DNA of 64,000 nucleotides from Henriciella sp. (GTDB taxonomy: Bacteria; Pseudomonadota; Alphaproteobacteria; Caulobacterales; Hyphomonadaceae). The position numbers and the translations under genes are program-made. Of this stretch, positions 61,433 through 64,000 are shown in pieces; the stretch's first letter is position 1; each line of letters opens with the position of its first letter. Below the pieces are notes generated by a model. The model did not search any database and was not told the DNA's origin. It worked only from the letters and a program-made list of their open reading frames with translations. The stretch is from NCBI GenBank assembly GCA_013213785.1, contig JABSPZ010000007.1, forward strand, positions 124,001 through 188,000, given 5' to 3'.

Positions 61433-62689
61433 CTATCGGAAGAGTGACAGCAGAGACTGAGGCGCCTGGTTCGCGATCGACAGAGCCTGAGTACCAAGCT
61501 GCTGCTGAACCTGAAGGGCCTGAAGCTTCGCTGAAGCTGCTTCCATGTCTGTATCCGTCAGACCACCGATACCTGAAGTCAGTGAGTCGACCATGGTCTG
61601 AACAAACTCGTTTTGCGTATCAATCCGCTTCTGAGCAGAACCGAAGGCTGCAGCAGCGTCGATTGACTGGTCAAGAAGACCCTCAATTGCAGTCAGAGCA
61701 GATATTGCACCGGCGTCAGTTGTGACGTCGATTGTCGCCAAATCACCAAGACCACCAGCAGACACACCTGCTGTACCACCTGTAGACGCGTTCGCGGTCA
61801 CAGACAGCGCAGCGCCTGAGTTGTTCGTGATCGAGATGGCGTCATCTGTACGAGAGACAGTGAAGTCTGTTTGACCTGTGGCAGACAGGAAGTTTGACAG
61901 CTGAGTTTCGAGTGTCGCAGCAACAGAGCTTGCGCTGTCGTTCGCACTCGCAACATATTCAAACGTCCGCTGACCGATATTATTATTGGTCGCAGTGTCG
62001 TCAATCGTCAGACGATAACCATTGCCGTCCGCAACAGACGCAATCGTAATTGTCTGAGTTGCGGTATCCACAACGCTTGCAGCGGCACCCGCGTTTGCAG
62101 CGCCGTTAGCGATAATGGCTTGGTCTGCTGACTGGTTCGCCGGAGTCGTGTTATAAGTCGCGGCTGTGCTCGAGTTAGCGATCGAAAGATCCTGACGCGC
62201 AACAGCGATGTAAGAGGCAGAAACCGTTCCGTTCGGAGCACGGTCCAAAGAAGACAGAACGCTCACATCGTCTGCAGACGAACCATCGATCAAGTTCAGG
62301 CCGTTAAACTGAGCCGCTCCAACAATAGAACCGACCTGGTCGCGAAGCGCCGAGATATCGGTCTGGATTTTGGTACGGTCAACGTTTTCTTCCTGCGCTG
62401 AAACGATTAGTTCTTTCATGTCCTGAAGCACGTCTGCGATTTGCTCTGATGCAGAACGCGCAACACCGACAGAAGAGTTACCGAGGTTCAAAGAGTCTTG
62501 AATCTGCTTAAAGCTTTCAACGTCTGTAGACATGACGGTTGAGATCGCCCAGATCGCCGCGTTGTCTTTCGCGCTTGAAACTTTTTTACCGGTAGAAATT
62601 TCAGACTGAACCATTGCGAGATCTTTGTTGATGCTGCGCAATGTTTCCAGTGCGACCATGGCACTGTTGTTCGTAAGAATACTAGACAT
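61433..62689 (-). CDS. flagellin
   Basis: 418 residues. N-terminal D0/D1 (MSSILTNNSAMVALETLRSINKDLAMVQSEISTGKKVSSAKDNAAIWAISTVM) and C-terminal (ALQVQQQLGTQALSIANQAPQSLLSLFR) helices are typical. A Ser/Thr/Ala-rich middle region (~residues 160-330) is the exposed domain. The 5' leader (62690-62827) is where FlbT would act. Only one flagellin gene is in the window. Confidence 0.96.
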   Translation of the reverse strand: MSSILTNNSAMVALETLRSINKDLAMVQSEISTGKKVSSAKDNAAIWAISTVMSTDVESFKQIQDSLNLGNSSVGVARSASEQIADVLQDMKELIVSAQEENVDRTKIQTDISALRDQVGSIVGAAQFNGLNLIDGSSADDVSVLSSLDRAPNGTVSASYIAVARQDLSIANSSTAATYNTTPANQSADQAIIANGAANAGAAASVVDTATQTITIASVADGNGYRLTIDDTATNNNIGQRTFEYVASANDSASSVAATLETQLSNFLSATGQTDFTVSRTDDAISITNNSGAALSVTANASTGGTAGVSAGGLGDLATIDVTTDAGAISALTAIEGLLDQSIDAAAAFGSAQKRIDTQNEFVQTMVDSLTSGIGGLTDTDMEAASAKLQALQVQQQLGTQALSIANQAPQSLLSLFR

Positions 62690-62827
62690 TGATGCTTATC
62701 CTTATTTGGTTTGGTCCTAAGCGGGACTTTCTGTTCAATGCCATCCTGACACCCCGTTTTTGCGGGAAACCACTCTTGGTTGTTTTTATTGTGTTACTAT
62801 TACAGGGTGTATATTTTCTTAATCGCG

Positions 62828-63208
62828 TTAGGCTTTGCTTTCGAAACCGCCTCGCGCCCCTGAAAAGTGAACTTTTGATCCCGATTGATTGTAGGATCCA
62901 ACCTGCGAGTCAGACCGCAAACGGTTGAGCCGCGTGATCACACTCTTGAGTCCATGCTGCATCGCCCGCAGGTGACGTCCGTGCTCATCAGCGGTGGCTT
63001 GAAGCTTCACGACACGTCGAATGAGTGCTTGCGGTTGATCACGCAACGCGCCGCCTTCGATCGCATTTGCAAGATTGTTTAAATGCTCAAGCTTTTCGCC
63101 AGAGAGCGCATTCAGCTCACTGATTTGACCGAGCACAATGTGCTCAGCTTCCTGCTCAAAAACGTTTTCGATCGAGTCGAGGCATTCTTCTAAGGCAGCA
63201 CTATTCAT
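62828..63208 (-). CDS. FlgN-like flagellar chaperone
   Basis: 126 residues from ATG 63208, AAGGA 7 bases upstream, overlapping the FlgJ-like gene by 8. Helical (CLDSIENVFEQEAEHIVLGQISELNALSGEKLEHLNNLANAIE), matching the FlgN chaperone pattern, which holds hook-filament junction proteins FlgK and FlgL. Assignment by size, shape and context. Confidence 0.6.
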   Translation of the reverse strand: MNSAALEECLDSIENVFEQEAEHIVLGQISELNALSGEKLEHLNNLANAIEGGALRDQPQALIRRVVKLQATADEHGRHLRAMQHGLKSVITRLNRLRSDSQVGSYNQSGSKVHFSGARGGFESKA

Positions 63209-63521
63209 TGATCCGTCCTTTCGCTTGAGTATAGGCGGTCGCTGGGCTTGGGAGCTCTTTGTCGAGCAAGCCGAGTGGTTGTTGTTCTGCCAGGTCTTCT
63301 GCAATTGCTTCGACGAAGTAGCGAGAGAACATCGAAGCCCCCTCGCCGCCGCCCAGCGTCATGGCTTTCTCCAATCCGGTATGGGTTAGGAGCTCGGCCC
63401 ATAAGAGTTTTTCAAAACGCAGCTTTGCGTCTTCGGAAAGCTCAACTTGCGCAGATTTGCCCGCCTCCACAGAGGAAGGCGCGGCAAGTTGATTTGTTGT
63501 TAGCGGCGACACTGGCTGCAC
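63201..63521 (-). CDS. FlgJ-like rod-binding protein
   Basis: 106 residues from GTG 63521, with GGAG 6 bases upstream. LRFEKLLWAELLTHTGLEKAMTLGGGEGASMFSRYFVEAIAEDLAEQQPLGL is the FlgJ N-terminal (rod-binding) domain alone, without the muramidase domain, as usual in alphaproteobacteria. Caps or guides rod assembly. Confidence 0.82.
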   Translation of the reverse strand: MQPVSPLTTNQLAAPSSVEAGKSAQVELSEDAKLRFEKLLWAELLTHTGLEKAMTLGGGEGASMFSRYFVEAIAEDLAEQQPLGLLDKELPSPATAYTQAKGRINE

Positions 63522-63622
63522 ATCGCTCTCCTTAGCTGGTGAATGAAAATTAAATTTAAAGTTGTTAATTACCTCTTTACGCGCTCTTGTTGTATTGGGC
63601 GCAGGTTTATCAAGAGAGCCCG

Positions 63623-64000
63623 ATGATCTCTGTATTAATGTCTGAAGGTTTGGCTCCGTCGAACGGCGCTAAATCACAAGAGCCCCCTCGCGACGCGTCG
63701 CGTTCCTCAAAAGACGAGAAGTTCTCGTCCTTTATGGACTCGCGCGACGAACGATCCGAGGTCGATCCCAAGCAAGAGAATGAGGTCGCTGCTGCCGCCA
63801 GCAGCAACACGCCGACCGAACAGGCCGCGCCCGCTGGCGATAAGGTCGTTCATTCTGAGACGGGGCGCACAGCATCAGACGTCGCACTCAGCCTCACACC
63901 TGAGGATGCGGCAAGCCGTGATCTTTCGAGTGATCTTTCGGATGTCTCCCCTGAAGACATTAAAGGAGAGAGCGCCGCTGGGATCAAAGGCGACCGCACC
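63623..64000 (+). CDS. FliK-like hook-length protein, N-terminal part (3' end outside window)
   Basis: At least 126 codons remain open from the ATG at 63623 to the end of the window. The N-terminus is Ser, Glu, Asp and Ala-rich with no fixed fold (SEGLAPSNGAKSQEPPRDAS...SSNTPTEQAAPAG), as in hook-length control proteins FliK. The FliK C-terminal domain is beyond the edge, so the name is inference from place, divergent to flgJ-like. Confidence 0.55.
   Translation, partial: MISVLMSEGLAPSNGAKSQEPPRDASRSSKDEKFSSFMDSRDERSEVDPKQENEVAAAASSNTPTEQAAPAGDKVVHSETGRTASDVALSLTPEDAASRDLSSDLSDVSPEDIKGESAAGIKGDRT

Noticed and set aside
62689-62928. 79-residue plus-strand ORF upstream of flagellin
   Set aside because: No Shine-Dalgarno sequence, partly opposite to the FlgN-like gene, and no helix pattern of a real small protein.
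1-64000. tRNA, rRNA, CRISPR, IS elements
   Set aside because: I looked for tRNA-like cloverleaf ends, repeated spacers and transposase-type ORFs and saw none.

Overview
The window reads as chromosomal DNA of an alphaproteobacterium of the Caulobacter/Hyphomonas/Maricaulis kind (Caulobacterales in the broad sense; the family is an inference). The evidence is the flagellin-FlaF-FlbT cassette, an FlbT/FlaF-type polar flagellum cluster, a NepR anti-sigma factor with two EcfG-like sigma factors, a TadG-like pilus protein, GTG/ATG starts with GGAG leaders and a base composition that looks like mid-50s % GC. I see no rRNA, tRNA, CRISPR array, insertion sequence or prophage.

Layout. 1-10 kb: the end of ispH, then purB, a thioredoxin-like protein, a bifunctional penicillin-binding protein, an S41 peptidase, two transporters, a GmhB-like HAD phosphatase and an Asp/Glu racemase. 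10-15.7 kb: a mostly minus-strand run with an acidic membrane protein, an EVE protein, a DUF4188 protein, a haem-dependent N-demethylase-like protein, a methyltransferase and a membrane protein. 15.8-26 kb: secreted proteins (S9 peptidase, caspase-like/OmpA fusion, proline-tract metalloprotease lipoprotein, VWA protein), typA, and an SdpR/SdpI-like pair. 26-34 kb: argG, a GIY-YIG protein, a GDSL lipoprotein, and a tyrosine-catabolism operon (HPPD, VOC protein, FAA hydrolase) interrupted by a small foreign-looking gene. 34.9-36.1 kb: an AT-richer island with a barstar-like protein, a DUF7079-like protein and a 54-residue membrane protein. 36.1-39.7 kb: a cell-wall group of Ddl, an alpha/beta hydrolase and a membrane-anchored MurF-like ligase.

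39.7-52.7 kb is a regulatory stretch: two divergent EcfG-like sigma factors, a likely stress-controlled small RNA, a GAF-GGDEF diguanylate cyclase, glutamate dehydrogenase, a TadG-like VWA protein, a Crp/Fnr regulator, three XRE-type regulators, a GNAT cluster with its own LysR regulator, and nepR. Three copies of an inverted repeat, GTAAAC-N3-TTTAC, lie upstream of the diguanylate cyclase and two XRE genes. 52.7-64 kb is the flagellar cluster: flgB-flgC-fliE-fliQ-flhA-fliR-flhB-fliJ-like, the divergent fliI, a DUF1217 protein, flbT, flaF, flagellin, an FlgN-like chaperone, an FlgJ-like rod-binding protein and the start of a FliK-like gene.

The most interesting items are the small RNA candidate at 41.3 kb with a GGAAC-N17-CGT promoter, the three-copy inverted repeat, the orphan barstar/DUF7079 immunity-like island, the caspase-OmpA fusion, the SdpRI pair whose 18-bp palindrome touches the start codon, and the unnamed three-gene GNAT cluster next to a LysR gene.
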